Positions 28,207 to 40,488 of a stretch of 64,000 nt of DNA are shown piece by piece; the first letter of the stretch is position 1, and each line of letters starts with the position of its first letter. The DNA is taken from the NCBI GenBank assembly GCA_032718475.1, contig JAUCBJ010003287.1:28176-92175 (forward strand). The letters are read 5' to 3'. The position numbers and the translations under genes were made by a program. Under the pieces are notes generated by a model. That model did not search any database, was not told the DNA's origin, and worked only from the letters and a program-made list of their open reading frames with translations. The DNA is from Nemertoderma westbladi (Eukaryota > Xenacoelomorpha > Nemertodermatida > Nemertodermatidae).

Positions 28207-31200
28207 CCCCCTCTCACCTAAATGTATGAAGCATTGAGGGGTAGGGCCGTAGGTGTAGGTATTGGATGAGGTGTGTTAACAACCCCCTCTCACCTAAATG
28301 TATGAAGCATTGAGGGGTAGGGCCGTAGGTGTAGGTATTGGATGAGGTGGTTAACAACCCCCTCTCACCTAAATGTATGAAGCATTGAAGGGTAGGGCCG
28401 TAGGTGTAGGTATTGGATGTGGTGGGTTAACAACCCCCTCTCACCTAAATGTATGAAGCATTGTGGGGTAGGGCCGTAGGTGTAGGTATTGGATGAGGTG
28501 GTTAACAACCCCCTCTCACCTAAATGTATGAAGCATTGAGGGGTAGGGCCGTAGGTGTAGGTATTGGATGAGGTGGTTAACAACCCCCTCTCACCGAAGC
28601 ATTGAGGGGTAGGGCCGTAGGTGTAGGTATTGGATGAGGTGGGTTAACAACCCCCTCTCACCTAAATGTATGAAGCATTGAGGGGTAGGGCCGTAGGTGT
28701 AGGTATTGGATGAGGTGGGTTAACAACCCCCTCTCACCTAAATGTATGAAGCATTGAGGGGTAGGGCCGTAGGTGTAGGTATTGGATGAGGTGGTTAACA
28801 ACCCCCTCTCACCGAAGCATTGAGGGGTAGGGCCGTAGGTGTAGGTATTGGATGAGGTGGGTTAACAACCCCCTCTCACCTAAATGTATGAAGCATTGAG
28901 GGGTAGCGCCGTAGGTGTAGGTATTGGATGAGGTGGGTTAACAACCCCCTCTCACCTAAATGTATGAAGCATTGAGGGGTAGGGCCGTAGGTGTAGGTAT
29001 TGGATGAGGTGGTTAACAACCCCCTCTCACCGAAGCATTGAGGGGTAGGGCCGTAGGTGTAGGTATTGGATGAGGTGGTTAACAACCCCCTCTCACCTAA
29101 ATGTATGAAGCATTGAGGGGTAGGGCCGTAGGTGTAGGTATTGGATGAGGTGGTTAACAACCCCCTATCACCGAAGCACTGAGGGGTAGGGCCGTAGGTG
29201 TAGGTATTGGATGAGGTGGGATAACAACCCCCTCTCACCTAAATGTATGAAGCATTGAGGGGTAGCGCCGTAGGTGTAGGTATTGGATGAGGTGGGTTAA
29301 CAACCCCCTCTCACCTAAATGTATGAAGCATTGAGGGGTAGGGCCGTAGGTGTAGGTATTGGATGAGGTGGTTAACAACCCCCTCTCACCGAAGCATTGA
29401 GGGGTAGGGCCGTAGGTGTAGGTATTGGATGAGGTGGTTAACAACCCCCTCTCACCTAAATGTATGAAGCATTGAGGGGTAGGGCCGTAGGTGTAGGTAT
29501 TGGATGAGGTGGTTAACAACCCCCTCTCACCGAAGCATTGAGGGGTAGGGCCGTAGGTGTAGGTATTGGATGAGGTGGATTAACAACCCCCTCTCACCTA
29601 AATGTATGAAGCATTGAGGGGTAGGGCCGTAGGTGTAGGTATTGAATGAGGTGGGTTAACAACCCCCTCTCACCGAAGCATTGAGGGGTAGGGCCGTAGG
29701 TGTAGGTATTGGATGAGGTGATTAACAACCCCCTCTCACCGAAGCATTGAGGGGTAGGGCCGTAGGTGTAGGTATTGGATGAGGTGATTAACAACCCCCT
29801 CTCACCTAAATGTATGAAGCATTGAGGGGTAGGGCCGTAGGTGTAGGTATTGGATGAGGTGGTTAACAACCCCCTCTCACCGAAGCATTGAGGGGTAGGG
29901 CCGTAGGTGTAGGTATTGGATGAGGTGGATTAACAACCCCCTCTCACCTAAATGCATGAAGCATTGAAGGGTAGGGCCGTAGGTGTAGGTATTGGATGAG
30001 GTGATTAACAACCCCCTCTCACCTAAATGTATGAAGCATTGAGGGGTAGGGCCGTAGGTGTAGGTATTGGATGAGGTGGTTAACAACCCCCTCTCACCTA
30101 AATGTATGAAGCATTGAAGGGTAGGGCCGTAGGTGTAGGTATTGGCTGAGGTGGTTAACAACCCCCTCTCACCTAAATGTATGAAGCATTGAGGGGTAGG
30201 GCCGTAGGTGTAGGTATTGGATGAGGTGGTTAACAACCCCCTCTCACATAAATGTACGAAGCATTGAGGGGTAGGGCCGTAGGTGTAGGTATTGGATGAG
30301 GTGGTTAACAACCCCCTCTCACCGAAGCATTGAGGGGTAGGGCCGTAGGTGTAGGTATTGGATGAGGTGGTTAACAACCCCCTCTCACATAAATGTACGA
30401 AGCATTGAGGGGTAGGGCCGTAGGTGTAGGTATTGGATGAGGTGGTTAACAACCCCCTCTCACCGAAGCATTGAGGGGTAGGGCCGTAGGTGTAGGTATT
30501 GGATGAGGTGGTTAACAACCCCCTCTCACCTAAATGTATGAAGCATTGAAGGGTAGGGCCGTAGGTGTAGGTATTGGCTGAGGTGGTTAACAACCCCCTC
30601 TCACCTAAATGTATGAAGCATTGAGGGGTAGGGCCGTAGGTGTAGGTATTGGCTGAGGTGGTTAACAACCCCCTCTCACCTAAATGTATGAAGCATTGAG
30701 GGGTAGGGCCGTAGGTGTAGGTATTGGATGAGGTGGTTAACAACCCCCTCTCACCGAAGCATTGAGGGGTAGGGCCGTAGGTGTAGGTATTGGATGAGGT
30801 GGTTAACAACCCCCTCTCACCTAAATGTATGAAGCATTGAGGGGTAGGGCCGTAGGTGTAGGTATTGGATGAGGTGGTTAACAACCCCCTCTCACCGAAG
30901 CATTGAGGGGTAGGGCCGTAGGTGTAGGTATTGGATGAGGTGGATTAACAACCCCCTCTCACCTAAATGTATGAAGCATTGAGGGGTAGGGCCGTAGGTG
31001 TAGGTATTGAATGAGGTGGGTTAACAACCCCCTCTCACCGAAGCATTGAGGGGTAGGGCCGTAGGTGTAGGTATTGGATGAGGTGATTAACAACCCCCTC
31101 TCACCGAAGCATTGAGGGGTAGGGCCGTAGGTGTAGGTATTGGATGAGGTGATTAACAACCCCCTCTCACCTAAATGTATGAAGCATTGAGGGGTAGGGC

Positions 31201-31622
31201 CGTAGGTGTAGGTATTGGATGAGGTGGTTAACAACCCCCTCTCACCGAAGCATTGAGGGGTAGGGCCGTAGGTGTAGGTATTGGATGAGGTGGATTAACA
31301 ACCCCCTCTCACCTAAATGCATGAAGCATTGAAGGGTAGGGCCGTAGGTGTAGGTATTGGATGAGGTGATTAACAACCCCCTCTCACCTAAATGTATGAA
31401 GCATTGAGGGGTAGGGCCGTAGGTGTAGGTATTGGATGAGGTGGTTAACAACCCCCTCTCACCTAAATGTATGAAGCATTGAAGGGTAGGGCCGTAGGTG
31501 TAGGTATTGGCTGAGGTGGTTAACAACCCCCTCTCACCTAAATGTATGAAGCATTGAGGGGTAGGGCCGTAGGTGTAGGTATTGGATGAGGTGGTTAACA
31601 ACCCCCTCTCACATAAATGTAC

Positions 31623-34600
31623 GAAGCATTGAGGGGTAGGGCCGTAGGTGTAGGTATTGGATGAGGTGGTTAACAACCCCCTCTCACCGAAGCATTGAGG
31701 GGTAGGGCCGTAGGTGTAGGTATTGGATGAGGTGGTTAACAACCCCCTCTCACATAAATGTACGAAGCATTGAGGGGTAGGGCCGTAGGTGTAGGTATTG
31801 GATGAGGTGGTTAACAACCCCCTCTCACCGAAGCATTGAGGGGTAGGGCCGTAGGTGTAGGTATTGGATGAGGTGGTTAACAACCCCCTCTCACCTAAAT
31901 GTATGAAGCATTGAAGGGTAGGGCCGTAGGTGTAGGTATTGGATGAGGTGATTAACAACCCCCTCTCACCTAAATGTATGAAGCATTGAGGGGTAGGGCC
32001 GTAGGTGTAGGTATTGGATGAGGTGGTTAACAACCCCCTCTCACCTAAATGTATGAAGCATTGAAGGGTAGGGCCGTAGGTGTAGGTATTGGCTGAGGTG
32101 GTTAACAACCCCCTCTCACCTAAATGTATGAAGCATTGAGGGGTAGGGCCGTAGGTGTAGGTATTGGATGAGGTGGTTAACAACCCCCTCTCACATAAAT
32201 GTACGAAGCATTGAGGGGTAGGGCCGTAGGTGTAGGTATTGGATGAGGTGGTTAACAACCCCCTCTCACCGAAGCATTGAGGGGTTGGGCCGTAGGTGTA
32301 GGTATTGGATGAGGTGGTTAACAACCCCCTCTCACATAAATGTACGAAGCATTGAGGGGTAGGGCCGTAGGTGTAGGTATTGGATGAGGTGGTTAACAAC
32401 CCCCTCTCACCGAAGCATTGAGGGGTAGGGCCGTAGGTGTAGGTATTGGATGAGGTGGTTAACAACCCCCTCTCACCTAAATGTATGAAGCATTGAGGGG
32501 TAGGGCCGTAGGTGTAGGTATTGGATGAGGTGTGTTAACAACCCCCTCTCACCTAAATGTATGAAGCATTGAGGGGTAGGGCCGTAGGTGTAGGTATTGG
32601 ATGAGGTGGTTAACAACCCCCTCTCACCTAAATGTATGAAGCATTGAAGGGTAGGGCCGTAGGTGTAGGTATTGGATGTGGTGGGTTAACAACCCCCTCT
32701 CACCTAAATGTATGAAGCATTGTGGGGTAGGGCCGTAGGTGTAGGTATTGGATGAGGTGGTTAACAACCCCCTCTCACCTAAATGTATGAAGTATTGAGG
32801 GGTAGGGCCGTAGGTGTAGGTATTGGATGAGGTGGTTAACAACCCCCTCTCACCGAAGCACTGAGGGGTAGGGCCGTAGGTGTAGGTATTGGATGAGGTG
32901 GGTTAACAACCCCCTCTCACCTAAATGTATGAAGCATTGAGGGGTAGCGCCGTAGGTGTAGGTATTGGATGAGGTGGGTTAACAACCCCCTCTCACCTAA
33001 ATGTATGAAGCATTGAGGGGTAGGGCCGTAGGTGTAGGTATTGGATGAGGTGGTTAACAACCCCCTCTCACCGAAGCATTGAGGGGTAGGGCCGTAGGTG
33101 TAGGTATTGGATGAGGTGGTTAACAACCCCCTCTCACCTAAATGTATGAAGCATTGAGGGGTAGGGCCGTAGGTGTAGGTATTGGATGAGGTGGTTAACA
33201 ACCCCCTCTCACCGAAGCATTGAGGGGTAGGGCCGTAGGTGTAGGTATTGGATGAGGTGGATTAACAACCCCCTCTCACCTAAATGTATGAAGCATTGAG
33301 GGGTAGGGCCGTAGGTGTAGGTATTGAATGAGGTGGGTTAACAACCCCCTCTCACCGAAGCATTGAGGGGTAGGGCCGTAGGTGTAGGTATTGGATGAGG
33401 TGATTAACAACCCCCTCTCACCGAAGCATTGAGGGGTAGGGCTGTAGGTGTAGGTATTGGATGAGGTGATTAACAACCCCCTCTCACCTAAATGTATGAA
33501 GCATTGAGGGGTAGGGCCGTAGGTGTAGGTATTGGATGAGGTGGTTAACAACCCCCTCTCACCGAAGCATTGAGGGGTAGGGCCGTAGGTGTAGGTATTG
33601 GATGAGGTGGATTAACAACCCCCTCTCACCTAAATGCATGAAGCATTGAAGGGTAGGGCCGTAGGTGTAGGTATTGGATGAGGTGATTAACAACCCCCTC
33701 TCACCTAAATGTATGAAGCATTGAGGGGTAGGGCCGTAGGCGAAGGTATTGGATGAGGTGGTTAACAACCCCCTCTCACCTAAATGTATGAAGCATTGAA
33801 GGGTAGGGCCGTAGGTGTAGGTATTGGCTGAGGTGGTTAACAACCCCCTCTCACCTAAATGTATGAAGCATTGAGGGGTAGGGCCGTAGGTGTAGGTATT
33901 GGATGAGGTGGTTAACAACCCCCTCTCACATAAATGTACGAAGCATTGAGGGGTAGGGCCGTAGGTGTAGGTATTGGATGAGGTGGTTAACAACCCCCTC
34001 TCACCGAAGCATTGAGGGGTAGGGCCGTAGGTGTAGGTATTGGATGAGGTGGTTAACAACCCCCTCTCACATAAATGTACGAAGCATTGAGGGGTAGGGC
34101 CGTAGGTGTAGGTATTGGATGAGGTGGTTAACAACCCCCTCTCACCGAAGCATTGAGGGGTAGGGCCGTAGGTGTAGGTATTGGATGAGGTGGTTAACAA
34201 CCCCCTCTCACCTAAATGTATGAAGCATTGAAGGGTAGGGCCGTAGGTGTAGGTATTGGCTGAGGTGGTTAACAACCCCCTCTCACCTAAATGTATGAAG
34301 CATTGAGGGGTAGGGCCGTAGGTGTAGGTATTGGCTGAGGTGATTAACAACCCCCTCTCACCTAAATGTATGAAGCATTGAGGGGTAGGGCCGTAGGTGT
34401 AGGTATTGGATGAGGTGGTTAACAACCCCCTCTCACCGAAGCATTGAGGGGTAGGGCCGTAGGTGTAGGTATTGGATGAGGTGGTTAACAACCCCCTCTC
34501 ACCTAAATGTATGAAGCATTGAGGGGTAGGGCCGTAGGTGTAGGTATTGGATGAGGTGGTTAACAACCCCCTCTCACCGAAGCATTGAGGGGTAGGGCCG

Positions 34601-37600
34601 TAGGTGTAGGTATTGGATGAGGTGGATTAACAACCCCCTCTCACCTAAATGTATGAAGCATTGAGGGGTAGGGCCGTAGGTGTAGGTATTGAATGAGGTG
34701 GGTTAACAACCCCCTCTCACCGAAGCATTGAGGGGTAGGGCCGTAGGTGTAGGTATTGGATGAGGTGATTAACAACCCCCTCTCACCGAAGCATTGAGGG
34801 GTAGGGCCGTAGGCGTAGGTATTGGATGAGGTGATTAACAACCCCCTCTCACCTAAATGTATGAAGCATTGAGGGGTAGGGCCGTAGGTGTAGGTATTGG
34901 ATGAGGTGGTTAACAACCCCCTCTCACCAAAGCATTGAGGGGTAGGGCCGTAGGTGTAGGTATTGGATGAGGTGGTTAACAACCCCCTCTCACCTAAATG
35001 TATGAAGCATTGAAGGGTAGGGCCGTAGGTGTAGGTATTGGATGAGGTGATTAACAACCCCCTCTCACCTAAATGTATGAAGCATTGAGGGGTAGGGCCG
35101 TAGGTGTAGGTATTGGATGAGGTGGTTAACAACCCCCTCTCACCTAAATGTATGAAGCATTGAAGGGTAGGGCCGTAGGTGTAGGTATTGGCTGAGGTGG
35201 TTAACAACCCCCTCTCACCTAAATGTATGAAGCATTGAGGGGTAGGGCCGTAGGTGTAGGTATTGGATGAGGTGGTTAACAACCCCCTCTCACCTAAATG
35301 TATGAAGCATTGAGGGGTAGGGCCGTAGGTGTAGGTATTGGATGAGGTGGTTAACAACCCCCTCTCACCTAAATGTATGAAGCATTGAGGGGTAGGGCCG
35401 TAGGTGTAGGTATTGGATGAGGTGGGTTAACAACCCCCTCTCACCGAAGCATTGAGGGGTAGGGCCGTAGGTGTAGGTATTGTATGAAGTGGGTTAACAA
35501 CCCCCTCTCACCGAAGCATTGAGGGGTAGGGCCGTAGGTGTAGGTATTGAATGAGGTGGGTTAACAACCCCCTCTCACCGAAGCATTGAGGGGTAGGGCC
35601 GTAGGTGTAGGTATTGGGTGAGGTGGGTTAACAACCCCCTCTCACCGAAGCATTGAGGGGTAGGGCCGTAGGTGTAGGTATTGGATGAGGTGGGTTAACA
35701 ACCCCCTCTCACCTAAATGTATGAAGCATTGAGGGGTAGGGCCGTAGGTGTAGGTATTGGATGAGGTGGTTAACAACCCCCTCTCACCTAAATTATGAAG
35801 CATTGAAGGGTAGGGCCGTAGGTGTAGGTATTGGATGAGGTGGTTAACAACCCCCTCTCACATAAATGTACGAAGCATTGAGGGGTAGGGCCGTAGGTGT
35901 AGGTATTGGATGAGGTGGGTTAACAACCCCCTCTCACATAAATTTACGAAGCATTGAGGGGTAGGGCCGTAGGTGTAGGTATTGGATGAGGTGGTTAACA
36001 ACCCCCTCTCACCTAAATGTATGAAGCATTGAGGGGTAGGGCCGTAGGTGTAGGTATTGGATGAGGTGGTTAACAACCCCCTCTCACCGAAGCATTGAGG
36101 GGTAGGGCCGTAGGTGTAGGTATTGGATGAGGTGGTTAACAACCCCCTCTCACATAAATGTACGAAGCATTGAGGGGTAGGGCCGTAGGTGTAGGTATTG
36201 GATGAGGTGGTTAACAACCCCCTCTCACCGAAGCATTGAGGGGTAGGGCCGTAGGTGTAGGTATTGGATGAGGTGGTTAACAACCCCCTCTCACCTAAAT
36301 GTATGAAGCATTGAAGGGTAGGGCCGTAGGTGTAGGTATTGGATGAGGTGATTAACAACCCCCTCTCACCTAAATGTATGAAGCATTGAGGGGTAGGGCC
36401 GTAGGTGTAGGTATTGGATGAGGTGGTTAACAACCCCCTCTCACCTAAATGTATGAAGCATTGAAGGGTAGGGCCGTAGGTGTAGGTATTGGCTGAGGTG
36501 GTTAACAACCCCCTCTCACCTAAATGTATGAAGCATTGAGGGGTAGGGCCGTAGGTGTAGGTATTGGATGAGGTGGTTAACAACCCCCTCTCACATAAAT
36601 GTACGAAGCATTGAGGGGTAGGGCCGTAGGTGTAGGTATTGGATGAGGTGGTTAACAACCCCCTCTCACCGAAGCATTGAGGGGTTGGGCCGTAGGTGTA
36701 GGTATTGGATGAGGTGGTTAACAACCCCCTCTCACATAAATGTACGAAGCATTGAGGGGTAGGGCCGTAGGTGTAGGTATTGGATGAGGTGGTTAACAAC
36801 CCCCTCTCACCGAAGCATTGAGGGGTAGGGCCGTAGGTGTAGGTATTGGATGAGGTGGTTAACAACCCCCTCTCACCTAAATGTATGAAGCATTGAGGGG
36901 TAGGGCCGTAGGTGTAGGTATTGGATGAGGTGTGTTAACAACCCCCTCTCACCTAAATGTATGAAGCATTGAGGGGTAGGGCCGTAGGTGTAGGTATTGG
37001 ATGAGGTGGTTAACAACCCCCTCTCACCTAAATGTATGAAGCATTGAAGGGTAGGGCCGTAGGTGTAGGTATTGGATGTGGTGGGTTAACAACCCCCTCT
37101 CACCTAAATGTATGAAGCATTGTGGGGTAGGGCCGTAGGTGTAGGTATTGGATGAGGTGGTTAACAACCCCCTCTCACCTAAATGTATGAAGTATTGAGG
37201 GGTAGGGCCGTAGGTGTAGGTATTGGATGAGGTGGTTAACAACCCCCTCTCACCGAAGCACTGAGGGGTAGGGCCGTAGGTGTAGGTATTGGATGAGGTG
37301 GGTTAACAACCCCCTCTCACCTAAATGTATGAAGCATTGAGGGGTAGCGCCGTAGGTGTAGGTATTGGATGAGGTGGGTTAACAACCCCCTCTCACCTAA
37401 ATGTATGAAGCATTGAGGGGTAGGGCCGTAGGTGTAGGTATTGGATGAGGTGGTTAACAACCCCCTCTCACCGAAGCATTGAGGGGTAGGGCCGTAGGTG
37501 TAGGTATTGGATGAGGTGGTTAACAACCCCCTCTCACCTAAATGTATGAAGCATTGAGGGGTAGGGCCGTAGGTGTAGGTATTGGATGAGGTGGTTAACA

Positions 37601-40488
37601 ACCCCCTCTCACCGAAGCATTGAGGGGTAGGGCCGTAGGTGTAGGTATTGGATGAGGTGGATTAACAACCCCCTCTCACCTAAATGTATGAAGCATTGAG
37701 GGGTAGGGCCGTAGGTGTAGGTATTGAATGAGGTGGGTTAACAACCCCCTCTCACCGAAGCATTGAGGGGTAGGGCCGTAGGTGTAGGTATTGGATGAGG
37801 TGATTAACAACCCCCTCTCACCGAAGCATTGAGGGGTAGGGCTGTAGGTGTAGGTATTGGATGAGGTGATTAACAACCCCCTCTCACCTAAATGTATGAA
37901 GCATTGAGGGGTAGGGCCGTAGGTGTAGGTATTGGATGAGGTGGTTAACAACCCCCTCTCACCGAAGCATTGAGGGGTAGGGCCGTAGGTGTAGGTATTG
38001 GATGAGGTGGATTAACAACCCCCTCTCACCTAAATGCATGAAGCATTGAAGGGTAGGGCCGTAGGTGTAGGTATTGGATGAGGTGATTAACAACCCCCTC
38101 TCACCTAAATGTATGAAGCATTGAGGGGTAGGGCCGTAGGCGAAGGTATTGGATGAGGTGGTTAACAACCCCCTCTCACCTAAATGTATGAAGCATTGAA
38201 GGGTAGGGCCGTAGGTGTAGGTATTGGCTGAGGTGGTTAACAACCCCCTCTCACCTAAATGTATGAAGCATTGAGGGGTAGGGCCGTAGGTGTAGGTATT
38301 GGATGAGGTGGTTAACAACCCCCTCTCACATAAATGTACGAAGCATTGAGGGGTAGGGCCGTAGGTGTAGGTATTGGATGAGGTGGTTAACAACCCCCTC
38401 TCACCGAAGCATTGAGGGGTAGGGCCGTAGGTGTAGGTATTGGATGAGGTGGTTAACAACCCCCTCTCACATAAATGTACGAAGCATTGAGGGGTAGGGC
38501 CGTAGGTGTAGGTATTGGATGAGGTGGTTAACAACCCCCTCTCACCGAAGCATTGAGGGGTAGGGCCGTAGGTGTAGGTATTGGATGAGGTGGTTAACAA
38601 CCCCCTCTCACCTAAATGTATGAAGCATTGAAGGGTAGGGCCGTAGGTGTAGGTATTGGCTGAGGTGGTTAACAACCCCCTCTCACCTAAATGTATGAAG
38701 CATTGAGGGGTAGGGCCGTAGGTGTAGGTATTGGCTGAGGTGATTAACAACCCCCTCTCACCTAAATGTATGAAGCATTGAGGGGTAGGGCCGTAGGTGT
38801 AGGTATTGGATGAGGTGGTTAACAACCCCCTCTCACCGAAGCATTGAGGGGTAGGGCCGTAGGTGTAGGTATTGGATGAGGTGGTTAACAACCCCCTCTC
38901 ACCTAAATGTATGAAGCATTGAGGGGTAGGGCCGTAGGTGTAGGTATTGGATGAGGTGGTTAACAACCCCCTCTCACCGAAGCATTGAGGGGTAGGGCCG
39001 TAGGTGTAGGTATTGGATGAGGTGGATTAACAACCCCCTCTCACCTAAATGTATGAAGCATTGAGGGGTAGGGCCGTAGGTGTAGGTATTGAATGAGGTG
39101 GGTTAACAACCCCCTCTCACCGAAGCATTGAGGGGTAGGGCCGTAGGTGTAGGTATTGGATGAGGTGATTAACAACCCCCTCTCACCGAAGCATTGAGGG
39201 GTAGGGCCGTAGGCGTAGGTATTGGATGAGGTGATTAACAACCCCCTCTCACCTAAATGTATGAAGCATTGAGGGGTAGGGCCGTAGGTGTAGGTATTGG
39301 ATGAGGTGGTTAACAACCCCCTCTCACCGAAGCATTGAGGGGTAGGGCCGTAGGTGTAGGTATTGGATGAGGTGGTTAACAACCCCCTCTCACCTAAATG
39401 TATGAAGCATTGAAGGGTAGGGCCGTAGGTGTAGGTATTGGATGAGGTGATTAACAACCCCCTCTCACCTAAATGTATGAAGCATTGAGGGGTAGGGCCG
39501 TAGGTGTAGGTATTGGATGAGGTGGTTAACAACCCCCTCTCACCTAAATGTATGAAGCATTGAAGGGTAGGGCCGTAGGTGTAGGTATTGGCTGAGGTGG
39601 TTAACAACCCCCTCTCACCTAAATGTATGAAGCATTGAGGGGTAGGGCCGTAGGTGTAGGTATTGGATGAGGTGGTTAACAACCCCCTCTCACCTAAATG
39701 TATGAAGCATTGAGGGGTAGGGCCGTAGGTGTAGGTATTGGATGAGGTGGTTAACAACCCCCTCTCACCTAAATGTATGAAGCATTGAGGGGTAGGGCCG
39801 TAGGTGTAGGTATTGGATGAGGTGGGTTAACAACCCCCTCTCACCGAAGCATTGAGGGGTAGGGCCGTAGGTGTAGGTATTGTATGAAGTGGGTTAACAA
39901 CCCCCTCTCACCGAAGCATTGAGGGGTAGGGCCGTAGGTGTAGGTATTGAATGAGGTGGGTTAACAACCCCCTCTCACCGAAGCATTGAGGGGTAGGGCC
40001 GTAGGTGTAGGTATTGGGTGAGGTGGGTTAACAACCCCCTCTCACCGAAGCATTGAGGGGTAGGGCCGTAGGTGTAGGTATTGGATGAGGTGGGTTAACA
40101 ACCCCCTCTCACCTAAATGTATGAAGCATTGAGGGGTAGGGCCGTAGGTGTAGGTATTGGATGAGGTGGTTAACAACCCCCTCTCACCTAAATTATGAAG
40201 CATTGAAGGGTAGGGCCGTAGGTGTAGGTATTGGATGAGGTGGTTAACAACCCCCTCTCACATAAATGTACGAAGCATTGAGGGGTAGGGCCGTAGGTGT
40301 AGGTATTGGATGAGGTGGGTTAACAACCCCCTCTCACATAAATTTACGAAGCATTGAGGGGTAGGGCCGTAGGTGTAGGTATTGGATGAGGTGGTTAACA
40401 ACCCCCTCTCACCTAAATGTATGAAGCATTGAGGGGTAGGGCCGTAGGTGTAGGTATTGGATGAGGTGGTTAACAACCCCCTCTCACC
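31623..40488. repeat. 4,400-bp near-perfect tandem duplication of satellite
   Basis: Two adjacent copies (about 31,623-36,022 and 36,023-40,422, with the match running on to 40,488) align at a constant offset of 4,400 bp. They share many private variants: GAAGTATTGAGG at about 32,791/37,191, GGGCTGTAGG at 33,440/37,840, GGCGAAGGTATT at 33,739/38,139, TTGTATGAAGTGG at 35,480/39,880 and GGGGTTGGGC at 32,281/36,681. The one difference I noticed is A at 34,929 against G at 39,329. Such identity over 4.4 kb points to a very recent duplication or an assembly artefact. Confidence 0.88.
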
